Shown here: one piece after another, positions 26,029 to 35,038 of the stretch
Layout of the letters: each line of letters opens with the position of its first letter
Position numbering within the stretch: position 1 is the first letter of the stretch
Source: Paraburkholderia nodosa
Lineage (GTDB): Bacteria > Pseudomonadota > Gammaproteobacteria > Burkholderiales > Burkholderiaceae
DNA length: 64,000 nt
Assembly (NCBI RefSeq): GCF_001718195.1
Contig: NZ_MCNV01000009.1
Coordinates: forward strand, 238,159 to 302,158
Direction of reading: 5' to 3'
Translations under genes and position numbers: made by a program
The notes under the pieces: model-generated
Database searches by the model: none
Told to the model about the DNA's origin: nothing
What the model saw: only the letters and a program-made list of their open reading frames with translations

Positions 26029-26337
26029 ACGCCTTTGACCCCGTTGTGCGGCCCCGCCGTGCGCCATGTGGGCGCCGTTACGGTACATTGTCAGCCGTGT
26101 CATCTGCGCGGCCCGGTCGGCGCGCTACACTGCGGCGCCCAGCGGTGCCCGCGAGCGGCATGGCGTCGTGCTGGACGGTTCAGCCCGCGCCGATGTCCGG
26201 GCGCGGGCCAAACGGGGTGGCACCGCAGGAGGAACGACCCGCCCCGCAGGGGCAAGGCAGGCGCACCGCGCCAGGCAGGACGGATTGGCCGGCATCGAGC
26301 GCCAGCGCCGCATGACAGCACAAACAAGGAACCCGAC
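26029..26337 (+). other. intergenic region before the hydratase-like gene
   Basis: About 310 bp of GC-rich sequence without a convincing ORF. It includes a T-box-like string at 26215-26226 that I consider chance. The promoter of the next gene must lie here, and AAGGAAC precedes its ATG. Confidence 0.35.
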
Positions 26338-27099
26338 ATGACGCATGACGATCTCGCGCAACGCCTCGTGAATGCGCGCCGGCATCATCATCTGATCGAA
26401 ACGCTGGAACCCGAGCGCGTGCCGCCCGACGCGGCCACGGCCTACGCGATCCAGCAGGCGGTGCTCGCCGGGCTCGAGACGACCACGGGCGGCTGGAAAG
26501 TGGGCGCACGCGCCCCCGGCGGCCCTGCCTCCGGCGCGCCGATCCCGGCGCCGCTCGTGCACGCCTCGCCGGCGCGCTTCGAGCGCCGCCACTTTTTCCG
26601 CGTGCTCGTGGAACTGGAAATCGCGTTTCGTTTTTCGGAACCGATCGTCCCGCGCGCCGAAGCCTATGCGCGCGACGAGGTGCTCGCGCGCGTGGGCCAG
26701 ATCGTGCCGGCCATCGAGATCGTCGACAGCCGTTTCGCGCAGTGGCCCAACGTCGCGCCGCTCGCCCAGCTCGCCGATGCACAGAACAATGGTGCACTCG
26801 TGACCGGCCATGCGCTGCCGTACCCAGCGCTTGCCCGCGTGCTCGATTTCGTCGCGCCTGAGCTCGAACTGACGTTCGACGGCGCCTCGCTCGTGCCGGA
26901 GGCGCCGGGCAACCCCGCGGGCGATCCGCGCGAACTGCTGGTCTGGTTCGTCAATCATTGCGCCGCCATGGGCATCACGATCGAGCCCGAATGGACTATT
27001 ACGACCGGCACCTATGTCGGTGCGCACCGCATCGATACACCGGGCCTCCTGCACGGCCACATCGACGGGCTAGGGGAAGTCGAAGTCGAGTTCGTCTAG
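26338..27099 (+). CDS. 2-keto-4-pentenoate hydratase / fumarylacetoacetate hydrolase-family protein
   Basis: Soluble enzyme of 253 residues in the MhpD/DmpH family, which hydrates 2-keto-4-pentenoate or decarboxylates oxalocrotonate with a metal ion. Family landmarks are the early AYAIQQAVLAGLETTTGGWKVG, VLVELEIAFRF with the metal-binding Glu pair (about residues 86-90), VPAIEIVDSR near 122, and GTYVGAHRIDTPG near the end. No aromatic meta-cleavage genes flank it, so the physiological substrate is open. It is a single transcription unit closed by a terminator. Confidence 0.78.
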   Translation: MTHDDLAQRLVNARRHHHLIETLEPERVPPDAATAYAIQQAVLAGLETTTGGWKVGARAPGGPASGAPIPAPLVHASPARFERRHFFRVLVELEIAFRFSEPIVPRAEAYARDEVLARVGQIVPAIEIVDSRFAQWPNVAPLAQLADAQNNGALVTGHALPYPALARVLDFVAPELELTFDGASLVPEAPGNPAGDPRELLVWFVNHCAAMGITIEPEWTITTGTYVGAHRIDTPGLLHGHIDGLGEVEVEFV

Positions 27100-27156
27100 G
27101 TCGCCCAGGGGCGCATCGTGTAACTGTCGCACCTGTCATATTTGCTCTCACGAACG

Positions 27157-27192
27157 GCCGCCGCGCGCATTGCGCGGCGGCTTTATTTTTTT
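27157..27192 (+). terminator. intrinsic terminator after the hydratase-like gene
   Basis: The perfect 10-bp stem GCCGCCGCGC/GCGCGGCGGC (27157-27181) with a 5-nt loop is followed by TTTATTTTTTTG, about 60 bp past the stop codon. Confidence 0.88.
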
Positions 27193-27876
27193 GTACGCGT
27201 TGTGCGTCCCATGGGTGTAAACCTGGCAACCTGTCACGCGCGTCATCTTCATCGCATGGCGTTCGCGCGTCGTCCGATTGGAGCGGGAAAACCACTACTG
27301 CCGACAGGGCCGGTCAGCGTCGATTGGCATCCGCGCAAGAATGCGCGGCAGGTCACCGACGACGGCGAAATCGACGCGTAAAACGGGAAAAAAATCGCAT
27401 TGACGCGTGCTCACAACATTTGCGTGGCAGTTCGCAATGCGCGCGCGTTCTGCGGGCTCGCGAACAAATCGTAACGAATGGGTGTGCACCGGCGCTGCGT
27501 TGGTGCGTTTGATGAAGAGGCGCTCTGTATGCCGGAGTGCCGGACAGGCCGGATGACAAGGCGAAAAGCCGGTCGAACATCAGGTAGAAAGTGGCGTGCT
27601 GCGAATGCCCCGCCCGATGGAATTAGCCAACACGCAGGCACAGCATGTGGGAAGGAGCGTGACCCCGGTCTGAAATTTGCACCAGTAGGGAAGATCATTG
27701 TAAGTCGTTGTCTGGCGCCCTCCAAGCGCTCAATAATGCTTAGCTTTAGAGGGCACATCAGGCGCGATTTAACGGTGCGAAAAATTTCAAAAGGGTTTAG
27801 GATGAATTTGAGCGATGTCGTTTCCGAATAGCGCGCCGCGCACGACATCGGTCGCAGATCTTGGCGAGGAGGTAGC
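27193..27876 (+). other. long upstream region of prkA
   Basis: About 680 bp without a supported gene, relatively A/T-rich compared with its surroundings. It contains a GG-N10-GC sigma-54-like element at 27666-27681 and an imperfect TGCACC/GGTGCG dyad at 27485-27507. A GAGGAGG ribosome binding site lies just before prkA. The length suggests complex control of the stress operon downstream. Confidence 0.45.
27666..27681 (+). promoter_or_regulatory. candidate sigma-54 promoter of prkA-yeaH-spoVR
   Basis: CGGTCTGAAATTTGCA has the GG (27667-27668) and GC (27679-27680) dinucleotides exactly 10 nt apart and a perfect TTGC -12 half. The -24 half (CGGTCT versus TGGCAC) is weak. E. coli yeaGH is reported to be in the NtrC/sigma-54 and sigma-S regulons, which adds plausibility. 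Transcription would start about 185 bp before prkA. Confidence 0.35.
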
Positions 27877-29799
27877 ATGGATATCTATAGCAGCTTCGCG
27901 ACCCGCTTCGAAAAAACGCGAGAGGAGGAGTTCTCGCTCGAGGAGTATCTCGCGCTCTGCAAGGAAGATCCCAATGCGTACGCCACGGCTGGCGAACGCA
28001 TGCTGACGGCAATCGGCGAACCCGAACAGATCGACACCCGCAACGATCCGCGTCTGTCGCGCATCTTTGCGAACAAGGTCATCAAGGTGTATCCCGCATT
28101 CCGCGAGTTCTATGGCATGGAAGACGTGATCGAGCAGGTCGTCGCGTACTTCCGCCATGCGGCGCAAGGACTCGAAGAGAAGAAGCAGATTCTCTATCTG
28201 CTCGGTCCGGTGGGCGGCGGCAAGTCCTCCATCGCCGAGCGGCTGAAGCAGCTCATGGAGCGCGTGCCGTTCTACTCGATCAAGGGCTCGCCCGTGAACG
28301 AGTCTCCGCTCGGGCTGTTCGACTACGACGAAGATGGCCCGATACTCGAAGAGCAATACGGCATACCGCGCCGTTACCTGCGCAGCATCTTGAGCCCGTG
28401 GGCCGTGAAGCGCCTGCACGAATACAACGGCGACATCCGCAAGTTCCGCGTGGTGCGCCGCTTCCCGTCCATCCTGCGCCAGATCGGCATCGCGAAGACC
28501 GAACCTGGCGACGAGAACAATCAGGACATCTCGTCGCTCGTCGGCAAGGTGGACATCCGCAAGCTCGAGCAATATGCCCAGGACGACGCCGACGCCTACA
28601 GCTACTCGGGCGGCCTGTGTCTCGCGAATCAGGGCCTGCTCGAATTCGTCGAAATGTTCAAGGCGCCGATCAAGGTGCTGCACCCGCTGCTCACGGCCAC
28701 CCAGGAAGGCAACTTCAAGGGCACCGAAGGATTCGGGGCGATTCCGTTCAACGGCATCATCCTCGCGCACTCGAACGAGTCGGAGTGGAAGGCGTTCCGC
28801 AACAACCGCAACAACGAGGCACTGCTCGATCGTATCTTCGTGGTGAAGGTGCCGTACTGCCTGCGCTACTCGGAAGAGATGAAGATCTACGAGAAGCTGT
28901 TGCGCAATTCGTCGCTGGCCGAGGCCGTGTGCGCGCCTGGCACGCTGAAGATGATGGCGCAGATGTCGGTGCTCACGCGCCTGCAGGAGCCGGAGAACTC
29001 GAGTCTCTTCTCGAAGATGCAGGTGTACGACGGCGAAAACCTCAAGGACACCGATCCAAAAGCGAAGTCGTACCAGGAGTACCGCGACTTCGCGGGCGTG
29101 GACGAAGGGATGAACGGGGTTTCGACGCGCTTCGCGTTCAAGATCCTCTCGCGCGTGTTCAACTTCGACTCGACTGAAGTGGCCGCGAATCCGGTGCACC
29201 TCATGTATGTGCTCGAACAGCAGATCGAGCGCGAGCAGTTCCCGCCGGAAACCGAGCAGAAGTATCTGTCGTTCGTGAAGGACGTGCTGGCCTCGCGTTA
29301 CGCGGAGTTCATCGGCAAGGAGATCCAGACCGCCTACCTCGAGTCGTATTCCGAATACGGGCAGAACATCTTCGACCGCTATGTCACGTACGCCGACTTC
29401 TGGATTCAGGACCAGGAGTTCCGCGATCACGACACGGGCGAAAGCTTCGATCGCGCGGCGTTGAATGCCGAGCTCGAGAAGATCGAGAAGCCCGCGGGCA
29501 TCAGCAACCCGAAGGACTTCCGCAACGAGATCGTGAATTTCGTGCTGCGTGCGCGTGCGGCCAACGCCGGCAAGAACCCGGCCTGGATCAGCTACGAGAA
29601 GCTGCGCGTGGTGATCGAAAAGAAAATGTTTTCGAACACGGAAGAACTTTTGCCGGTCATCTCGTTCAATGCGAAAGGATCGGCGGAAGAGCAGCGCAAG
29701 CACGAAGACTTCGTCAACCGTATGGTGGCGAAGGGTTATACGCCGAAGCAGGTCCGGTTGCTCTGCGACTGGTATCTGCGGGTGCGCAAGTCGTCGTGA
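27877..29799 (+). CDS. prkA: PrkA-family serine protein kinase / AAA+ ATPase
   Basis: Cytosolic protein of 640 residues, the usual length of YeaG/PrkA. The N-terminal AAA+ domain carries Walker A GPVGGGKS at 110-117 and the conserved IKGSPVNESPLGLFD. A C-terminal PrkA domain follows, ending in a PKQVRLLCDWYLRVRKSS tail. YeaG is linked to nitrogen-starvation and stationary-phase adaptation in enterobacteria and PrkA to sporulation control in Bacillus; the target here is unknown. It is first in the prkA-yeaH-spoVR cluster, which is widely conserved in proteobacteria. The ATG has a GAGGAGG site. Confidence 0.92.
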   Translation: MDIYSSFATRFEKTREEEFSLEEYLALCKEDPNAYATAGERMLTAIGEPEQIDTRNDPRLSRIFANKVIKVYPAFREFYGMEDVIEQVVAYFRHAAQGLEEKKQILYLLGPVGGGKSSIAERLKQLMERVPFYSIKGSPVNESPLGLFDYDEDGPILEEQYGIPRRYLRSILSPWAVKRLHEYNGDIRKFRVVRRFPSILRQIGIAKTEPGDENNQDISSLVGKVDIRKLEQYAQDDADAYSYSGGLCLANQGLLEFVEMFKAPIKVLHPLLTATQEGNFKGTEGFGAIPFNGIILAHSNESEWKAFRNNRNNEALLDRIFVVKVPYCLRYSEEMKIYEKLLRNSSLAEAVCAPGTLKMMAQMSVLTRLQEPENSSLFSKMQVYDGENLKDTDPKAKSYQEYRDFAGVDEGMNGVSTRFAFKILSRVFNFDSTEVAANPVHLMYVLEQQIEREQFPPETEQKYLSFVKDVLASRYAEFIGKEIQTAYLESYSEYGQNIFDRYVTYADFWIQDQEFRDHDTGESFDRAALNAELEKIEKPAGISNPKDFRNEIVNFVLRARAANAGKNPAWISYEKLRVVIEKKMFSNTEELLPVISFNAKGSAEEQRKHEDFVNRMVAKGYTPKQVRLLCDWYLRVRKSS

Positions 29800-29973
29800 C
29801 GAAGAGGCTTTACCGTCCGAGTGCGCTGCCGCAGTTTTGCGGCGGCGCAAAAGGACCCCCGGCGGGGCGCAGGCGGCGTGGCCATGAGCGGGTGAACGCG
29901 GCACGCACGATGGCAGACGCGGCAATGAACACTGCGCACCTCGCCCATTCGCAACTGGAGCGGGAGACTGGAT

Positions 29974-31242
29974 GTGCTTCATCAAATCATCGACCGCAGG
30001 CTAGCCGGAAAGAACAAGAGCATTGCTAACCGCGAGCGCTTTTTGCGCCGCGTGAAGAACTATATTCGTCACGCCGTTTCGGAAGCGGTGCGTGACCGCA
30101 GCATCAAGGACATACAGAGCAACCAGAGCATCACCATTCCGCGCAAGGACATCGCAGAGCCGTCGTTCCGGCACGGCCCCGGCGGCAAGCGCGAAATGGT
30201 TCACCCAGGCAACGAGGACTATATTCGCGGCGACCGCATTCCGCGTCCACAGGGCGGCGGCGGCGGTGGCGGCAGCCAGGCGAGCAACGAGGGCGAAGGT
30301 CAGGACGACTTCGTGTTCGAACTCTCCCGCGAAGAATTCATGCAGTACTTCTTCGACGACCTCGAACTGCCGCGCCTCGTCAAAACCCATCTCATGGCCG
30401 TGCCAACGTGGAAGAGCATCCGCGCGGGCTGGGCTGCCGAAGGCACGCCGAACAACATCGATGTCGTGAGATCGCTGCGCAGCGCGCTTGGCCGTCGCAT
30501 CGCGCTCGGCGCGCCGCTCGTCAACGAACTGCACGAACTCGAGGAGCAGCTCGAAGCGCTCAAGGCCGACCCGGCCGACCGGCGTGAAGAAATCGCGCGG
30601 CTCGAAGAGCAGATCCATCACCTGCGCGGGCGCATCTGGCGCATTCCGTTCATCGACCCGTTCGATCTGCGTTACGTGAATCGCGTGAAGCAGCCGCAAC
30701 CGTCGAGCCAGGCCGTGATGTTCTGCCTCATGGACGTGTCGGGCTCGATGGACGAGCAGCGCAAGGACTTGTCCAAGCGCTTCTTCATCCTGCTGTACCT
30801 GTTCCTCAAGCGCAATTACGAAAAGATCGAGGTGGTCTTCATTCGCCACCACACGCGCGCCGAGGAAGTGGACGAGGACACCTTCTTTCATTCCACCGAA
30901 AGCGGCGGCACGGTCGTGTCGAGCGCACTGGAGCTGATGAAAAAAGTGATCGAGGACCGTTATTCGCCAAGCGACTGGAACATCTACGGCGCACAGGCTT
31001 CGGACGGCGACAATTGGACTGACGATTCGCCCAAATGCCGCAAGATTCTCGCGGATGACATACTGCCGCAGGTGCGCTATTTTGCGTATATTCAGGTCAC
31101 GCCGGAGGAGCAGAACCTCTGGCTCGAATACGCGCAGCTCGCACTCACCGAACCGCATCTGGCGATGAAGAAAGTCGACACCGCGGCGGACATCTACCCG
31201 GTGTTCCGGGAGCTTTTCGAAAAGCAGGTGGAACACTCATGA
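29974..31242 (+). CDS. yeaH: YeaH/UPF0229 family protein with von Willebrand-like fold
   Basis: Soluble protein of 422 residues. A basic N-terminus (LHQIIDRRLAGKNKSIANRE) is followed by a Gly-rich linker near 93-100 and an acidic middle. A C-terminal VWA-like domain holds the MIDAS motif DVSGSMDE with the first Asp at 254, and later GTVVSSALELM. The start is GTG at 29974; an ATG two bases earlier is out of frame. YeaH partners PrkA/YeaG, with which it is nearly always co-encoded. The 174-bp gap to prkA shows no terminator. Confidence 0.9.
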   Translation: MLHQIIDRRLAGKNKSIANRERFLRRVKNYIRHAVSEAVRDRSIKDIQSNQSITIPRKDIAEPSFRHGPGGKREMVHPGNEDYIRGDRIPRPQGGGGGGGSQASNEGEGQDDFVFELSREEFMQYFFDDLELPRLVKTHLMAVPTWKSIRAGWAAEGTPNNIDVVRSLRSALGRRIALGAPLVNELHELEEQLEALKADPADRREEIARLEEQIHHLRGRIWRIPFIDPFDLRYVNRVKQPQPSSQAVMFCLMDVSGSMDEQRKDLSKRFFILLYLFLKRNYEKIEVVFIRHHTRAEEVDEDTFFHSTESGGTVVSSALELMKKVIEDRYSPSDWNIYGAQASDGDNWTDDSPKCRKILADDILPQVRYFAYIQVTPEEQNLWLEYAQLALTEPHLAMKKVDTAADIYPVFRELFEKQVEHS

Positions 31243-31439
31243 CGACACGCCACCTGCACAATGAGGCGCGCGGCTACCAGCCGGAGCGCCGGAAGACGAG
31301 CGGCCACGAAAAAGGGCATCATGGCGAACACGGTGACGAGCGCAAGCCCGGCCACCATGAAGACGCCGAAGCGCCCGGACATGCCGCCGGGGCTGCTCGC
31401 CACAAGGAGCATGGGCTCGCCCAGCAAAGGGAAGTGCAA
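31243..31439 (-). other. yeaH-spoVR spacer with coding-like antisense frame
   Basis: This 197-bp spacer is unusually long for the operon. The minus strand reads as a hydrophobic, GC3-biased stretch (about 31230-31432, including GRFGVFMVAGLALVTVFAMM), while the plus-strand extension of spoVR is His/Gly-rich, which is typical of an antisense shadow. It may be a relic of a membrane-protein gene or chance. No start signal is convincing. Confidence 0.3.
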
Positions 31440-32963
31440 ATGAACGTAGCCGACAAACGGCCGTTGCCGTGCCCCTCCGACTGGACCTTCGAACTCATCG
31501 AGGAGTACGACACTCATATCTCGCATGTTGCAGAGCAATACGAACTGGATGTTTATCCGATCCAGCTCGAACTGATCAGCGCCGAGCAGATGATGGACGC
31601 CTATGCGTCCGTCGGCATGCCGGTGAACTATCGCCACTGGTCATTCGGCAAGCACTTTCTCTCCACCGAAAAGAGCTATCGCCGCGGCCAGATGGGCCTC
31701 GCCTACGAGATCGTCATCAACTCCAACCCCTGCATCGCGTATCTCATGGAAGAGAACACGATGACGATGCAGGCGCTCGTGATCGCGCACGCCGCGTACG
31801 GGCACAACTCGTTCTTCAAGGGCAACTATCTGTTCCGTCTCTGGACGGACGCGCACGCCATCATCGATTACCTCGTGTATGCGAAGAATTACATCGCCGA
31901 ATGCGAGGAGCGTTATGGTCTCGACCGCGTGGAAGAGTTGCTCGACTCGTGCCACGCGCTCATGAATTACGGCGTAGACCGCTACAAACGTCCGCAAAAG
32001 CTATCGCTCGAACGCGAGGCCGCATTGCGCCGGGAACGCGAGGCTTATCTGCAGTCCCAGGTCAATGAACTATGGCGCACGCTGCCGAAGCAGCAAATGC
32101 CCGTTGCCGAGGAGATCGACGAGCGCTTTCCGCCGGAGCCGCAGGAAAACCTGCTGTATTTCGCCGAAAAGAACTCACCGCTGCTCGAGCCGTGGGAGCG
32201 CGAAGTCATACGCATCGTGCGCAAGATCGGGCAGTACTTCTATCCGCAGCGGCAAACGCAGGTCATGAACGAAGGCTGGGCCACATTCTGGCATTACACG
32301 CTGCTCAACACGCTCTATACGCAGGGCAAGCTCGAAGACGGCTTCATGATGGAGTTCCTGCATTCGCACAGCAACGTGATCTATCAGCCGCCGGTGACGA
32401 AGCCGTATTACAGCGGCATCAATCCGTATGCGCTCGGCTTTTCGATGATGAGCGACATTCGCCGCATCTGCGAGAACCCCACGGAGGAGGACCGCAAGTG
32501 GTTCCCCGAGCTGGCCGGCAGTCCGTGGCTCAAGGCGCTGCACTATGCCATGCGCAACTTCAAGGACGAGAGCTTCGTGGCGCAATACCTGTCGCCGCAT
32601 CTGATCCGTGAAATGCGGCTCTTTTCGGTGCTCGACGACGACATGCGCGACGCACTCGAAGTCTCGGCCATCCACGACGAAAGCGGCTACCAGTACGTAC
32701 GCCAGGCGCTCTCGCGTCAGTACGACATGCATCACCGCGAACCGAATATTCAGGTGTGGTCGGTGAACACGCGCGGCGATCGTAGCCTCACGCTGCGTCA
32801 CTTCATGAGCGACAATCGCCATCTATCGGGTGACACCGACGAAGTGCTGCGCCACATGGCGCGCCTCTGGCAGTTCGACGTGTTCCTCGAAAGCGTGGAT
32901 GAGAACGGCACGGTACGAAAACGCTACGAATGCCGTTATATGCCGCCGCCGATTCGGGTATAG
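31440..32963 (+). CDS. spoVR: SpoVR-family protein
   Basis: Soluble protein of 507 residues, full length for the family. Conserved segments are the N-terminal DWTFELIEEYDTHISHVAEQ, the VNYRHWSFGKHF patch (about 61-72), NPCIAYLMEENTMTMQALV, a mid-protein NEGWATFWHYTLLNTLY with paired His, and the C-terminal DRSLTLRHFMSDNRHL. I chose the ATG at 31440 because it has an AAAGGGAAG site and matches family N-termini; an upstream frame beginning at yeaH's stop is His-rich and unlike SpoVR. SpoVR is needed for spore cortex formation in Bacillus; in proteobacteria its role in the PrkA module is undefined. Confidence 0.9.
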   Translation: MNVADKRPLPCPSDWTFELIEEYDTHISHVAEQYELDVYPIQLELISAEQMMDAYASVGMPVNYRHWSFGKHFLSTEKSYRRGQMGLAYEIVINSNPCIAYLMEENTMTMQALVIAHAAYGHNSFFKGNYLFRLWTDAHAIIDYLVYAKNYIAECEERYGLDRVEELLDSCHALMNYGVDRYKRPQKLSLEREAALRREREAYLQSQVNELWRTLPKQQMPVAEEIDERFPPEPQENLLYFAEKNSPLLEPWEREVIRIVRKIGQYFYPQRQTQVMNEGWATFWHYTLLNTLYTQGKLEDGFMMEFLHSHSNVIYQPPVTKPYYSGINPYALGFSMMSDIRRICENPTEEDRKWFPELAGSPWLKALHYAMRNFKDESFVAQYLSPHLIREMRLFSVLDDDMRDALEVSAIHDESGYQYVRQALSRQYDMHHREPNIQVWSVNTRGDRSLTLRHFMSDNRHLSGDTDEVLRHMARLWQFDVFLESVDENGTVRKRYECRYMPPPIRV

Positions 32964-33001
32964 CCATCGCGCTGCGTGACGCGGTTGAGCGGATCAGTCA
33001 T

Positions 33002-33032
33002 GAGGCCAGCCTGCGGGCTGGCCTCTTTCATT
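33002..33032 (+). terminator. intrinsic terminator of the prkA-yeaH-spoVR operon
   Basis: The perfect 10-bp stem GAGGCCAGCC/GGCTGGCCTC (33002-33025) with tetraloop TGCG is followed by TTTCATT, 39 bp after the spoVR stop. Confidence 0.8.
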
Positions 33033-33159
33033 GATGCGCGAGCAACGACGTTGCAATCGAACACGTACTGGAACGCGCCCGCGCGCTAACATACTGCGCC
33101 AGTGAACCCGCAGCTAAAAAAACACCGCCCGCAGAGGCGGATTTCGAAAGGATGGCGTA

Positions 33160-34836
33160 ATGGCGTTTGAACTGTTTCGCGGCGTGCGTCCGCTGTCTCG
33201 TGCGTCTGCATTACGTGATGCGCTCGCCGGCGTGCAGCTTGCCTCGATGAACGTGCCGCAACTGCTTGGCTATGCGCGCATCGCGGGCATGCCTGCCGTC
33301 ACCGGTCTGTACACAGGCTTTCTGCCGCTCGTTGCGTTTGCACTCTTTGGCGCGTCGCGCCATCTCGTGGTTGCCGCCGATTCCGCCACGGCCACCATTT
33401 TCGCGAGCCGTCTCACGACCATGGCAGCGCCTTCGAGCGCTGAGTATGTCGCGCTCGCGGGCATGACCGCCTTGCTCACGGCCGTGATGTTGTTGATCGC
33501 ACGCCTGTTTCGGCTCGGCTTTCTCGCGGACTTTCTCTCGCGCACCGTCCTCGCAGGTTTTCTCACGGGCGTGGGCATGCAAGTGGGCGTGGCGATGCTC
33601 GGCGACATGCTTGGCATTACTGTCAATTCACGCCGCACGGTCCTGCAGATCAAGCAGATCGTCACGCAACTGGGCACGATTCACTGGCAGACGCTTGCCA
33701 TCGCCGCGGTGGTCGTGGCGGCGATTCTGGTCTTCAAGACGTACCGGCCGCGCTGGCCGGTGCCGCTCGTCGCCGTGGCGGGCAGCATCGCCGCGAGCGC
33801 CATGCTGAACTTCGCGGCCCACGGCATTTCGGTGATCGGGCCAGTGCAGGGCGGCTTGCCGCGCCTGAGCTTTCCCGCGGTGGGCTGGTTCCAGATGATC
33901 GATCTGCTGCAGGTGGCGGCGTCGTGCTTCGTCATCATCGTCGCGCAAAGCGCCGCCACGAGCCGCGCGTTTGCCGAGCGCTACGGCGAGCGCACCGACG
34001 AAGACACCAATCTCCTCGGCCTCGCGGCGGCCAATGCGGCGGCTTCGATGAGCGGCGCGTTCGTCGTGAACGGCAGCCTCACGCAGACCGCCATGGCCGA
34101 TCAGGCCGGCGCGCGCAGCCAGTTCGCGCAGCTCGTGTTCGCGGGCGTCGTGCTCGTGGTGCTGTTGTTCTTCAGCCACCTGCTGCAATATCTGCCGCAC
34201 TGCGTGCTGGCCGCGATCGTCTTCACGATTGCCGTGGGGCTCGTGAACATTCGCCAGCTGATCGACATTCGCCGCGAAAGTCCCGGCGAATTCCGGCTCG
34301 CGGTGACGACGGCGCTCGCCGTCGTCGTGATCGGCGTGGAGAACGGTATCCTCATCGCGATCGGCCTGTCGTTACTGCGCCACGTGCGCCATAGCTACCG
34401 GCCGCACACCATGGTGCTCGTGCCGAACGACGAGGGGCACTGGCTGCCCGAGCCCGCGCAAGCGGGCCAGCTCACGGCGGCAGGGCTGATCGTCTATCGC
34501 TTCGGTGCGGACCTGTTCTATGCGAACGACCATTTGTTCGTCGACGAACTGCGCATGCTGATCGATCGCGCGCCGTCGCCCGTGCACTGCGTGGTCGTGG
34601 ATGCGGGGGCGATCACCGATCTCGACTATTCCGCGGGGCGCTCCGTCATCGACCTCTGCGCGGAACTCGCGGAGCGCGGCGTGAAGGTGATTTTCGGGCG
34701 CGTGAACCGCTATCTGCTTTCGGACATGGATCGGCATGGCATCACGGCCGTGGTGGGCCGTGCGAACATCTTCCCGACCCTGCACGAAGCGCTCGCGGCG
34801 GTGCGTCCCGAACTGGAGTCGCGCTCGGATGCGTGA
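33160..34836 (+). CDS. SulP-family anion transporter with STAS domain
   Basis: Inner-membrane transporter of 558 residues. About 11-12 helices fill residues 20-410, with the SulP opening SMNVPQLLGYARIAGMPAVTGLYTGFLP. The SGAFVVNGSLTQTAMADQAGARSQ segment sits near 295. A C-terminal STAS domain (about 440-550) holds VVVDAGAITDLDYSAGRSV, in which the STAS Ser/Thr position is occupied within DLDYSAG. Sulfate, bicarbonate or dicarboxylate are family substrates; none is fixed here. GAAAGG precedes the ATG. It is probably a single gene. Confidence 0.87.
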   Translation: MAFELFRGVRPLSRASALRDALAGVQLASMNVPQLLGYARIAGMPAVTGLYTGFLPLVAFALFGASRHLVVAADSATATIFASRLTTMAAPSSAEYVALAGMTALLTAVMLLIARLFRLGFLADFLSRTVLAGFLTGVGMQVGVAMLGDMLGITVNSRRTVLQIKQIVTQLGTIHWQTLAIAAVVVAAILVFKTYRPRWPVPLVAVAGSIAASAMLNFAAHGISVIGPVQGGLPRLSFPAVGWFQMIDLLQVAASCFVIIVAQSAATSRAFAERYGERTDEDTNLLGLAAANAAASMSGAFVVNGSLTQTAMADQAGARSQFAQLVFAGVVLVVLLFFSHLLQYLPHCVLAAIVFTIAVGLVNIRQLIDIRRESPGEFRLAVTTALAVVVIGVENGILIAIGLSLLRHVRHSYRPHTMVLVPNDEGHWLPEPAQAGQLTAAGLIVYRFGADLFYANDHLFVDELRMLIDRAPSPVHCVVVDAGAITDLDYSAGRSVIDLCAELAERGVKVIFGRVNRYLLSDMDRHGITAVVGRANIFPTLHEALAAVRPELESRSDA

Positions 34837-34969
34837 CGCCCGTGTAGCCATGCTACAAGCCAGACGAGCGTGTAGTGCGGAAAACGTGTGAAGCAGCTAC
34901 ATAATAACGTCCATAAAAACCCCGATTGCCCGCCGGAATTCGCCGCTGCTATTGTGCGCCTCAAGCGCT

Positions 34970-34985
34970 GTGGAAGCGCTTCCAC
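34970..34985. promoter_or_regulatory. LacI-type operator before the beta-glucosidase gene
   Basis: GTGGAAGCGCTTCCAC is a perfect 16-bp palindrome with the central CG typical of LacI-family operators, resembling cellobiose/glucoside repressor sites such as the CebR box (TGGGAGCGCTCCCA). It is 53 bp before the GTG start. The LacI gene ending this cluster is the likely binder. Confidence 0.75.
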
Positions 34986-35038
34986 TCCAACCTGATCCGG
35001 CTACCCAGAACGCCGGTGACTTCCGCGCAGGAGGCTTC

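Noticed and set aside
26215..26226. GGGTGGCACCGC, resembling the T-box antiterminator core
   Set aside because: No specifier stem, no terminator alternative and no aminoacyl-tRNA or amino acid gene follows. T-boxes are not expected in this lineage, and the GC-rich context makes a chance match likely.
27485..27507. TGCACC/GGTGCG as a true NtrC site
   Set aside because: The half-sites are 11 bp apart instead of about 5, so a standard NtrC dimer site is not supported. It is kept only as a loose dyad in the sigma-54 finding.
27714..27727. Another GG-N10-GC element (GGCGCCCTCCAAGC)
   Set aside because: The -12 half reads AAGC instead of TTGC and nothing else supports it; the element at 27666-27681 is better.
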